DNA of 64,000 nucleotides from Pectinophora gossypiella. Taxonomy: Eukaryota; Arthropoda; Insecta; Lepidoptera; Gelechiidae. Shown one piece after another: positions 63,817-64,000 of this stretch. The notes beneath the pieces are model-generated. The model saw only the letters and a list, made by a program, of their open reading frames with translations, was not told the origin of the DNA and made no database searches. The translations under genes were made by a program, and so were the position numbers. Location: positions 3,409,992 to 3,473,991 of the forward strand of contig NC_065412.1 in assembly GCF_024362695.1 (NCBI RefSeq), given 5' to 3'. How positions within the stretch are numbered: the first letter of the stretch is position 1; each line of letters opens with the position of its first letter.

Positions 63817-64000
63817 AGTAGGTATTATAGATAGTAGGTAGGTATCTTGGTATAGGTACAATAAAGTAATATTTTACGTCTTTAATTATTTTAAACCCTA
63901 CAATTTATGTTAATACGGCTTTATTATAGTTTAGTTACTGAAAATGGTTCGGAATCGAGACGTCTATAGGCACCTATCGAACCTATCTATCATCACAGCC

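Overview
The window looks like intergenic DNA from a moth or butterfly (Lepidoptera). It is AT-rich and eukaryotic, with no bacterial-style gene packing. It is crowded with short retroposons that carry tRNA-like heads (A and B boxes), 5'-truncated LINE tails, small inverted-repeat DNA elements and one complete BEL/Pao LTR retrotransposon. The taxon is inferred from recalled repeat families and was not searched. No host protein gene is certain. The only host-gene candidates are a minus-strand coding exon at 60914-61137, which may be joined to an exon at 62543-62588, and a possible spliced non-coding transcript at 59026-60690.

Layout. 1-24 kb: dispersed SINEs (local names A, B, C, D, G, H), LINE 3' ends (a Jockey-like reverse transcriptase fragment at 4.3-5.0 kb; tails at 8.7 and 21.9 kb) and TA-flanked inverted-repeat elements (M1). 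24.7-25.2 kb: nine near-identical 56-bp tandem repeats. 25-52 kb: more of the same, including LINE ends with target-site duplications at 27.2 and 41.2 kb, a cluster of adjoining insertions at 31.5-32.4 kb, a diverged 186-bp tandem repeat at 38.9-39.4 kb and short hairpins. 52216-57894: a BEL/Pao element. 58-64 kb: a 214-bp foldback element, a perfect 28-bp hairpin, the two candidate transcripts, a nested LINE end and a full-length SINE-A.

The BEL/Pao element is the centre of interest. Its two 434-bp LTRs look identical by eye and a CAAAC duplication flanks it, so it inserted recently. Its polyprotein frame is open for 1453 codons, but the segment that should carry the reverse transcriptase YxDD motif is missing and the integrase is absent. 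In the integrase region, in another frame, lies a fragment resembling the C-terminal Gag of a Ty3/Gypsy element. The element therefore looks non-autonomous, chimeric and mobilised in trans. Between primer-binding site and gag is a regular array of six small hairpins. Their 7-nt loop is conserved while the stems differ by compensating changes.

Second theme: an RTE-type LINE end (41215-41565, minus) and SINE families A and C share about 40 bp of 3' tail, which suggests that both SINEs borrow RTE machinery. Many insertions have 6-16 bp duplications, and several are nested so that an intact copy elsewhere shows the empty site.

Stretches not listed below, mostly under 300 bp, showed me nothing beyond AT-rich sequence. 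Most boundaries without a stated duplication are good to about 10-20 bp.
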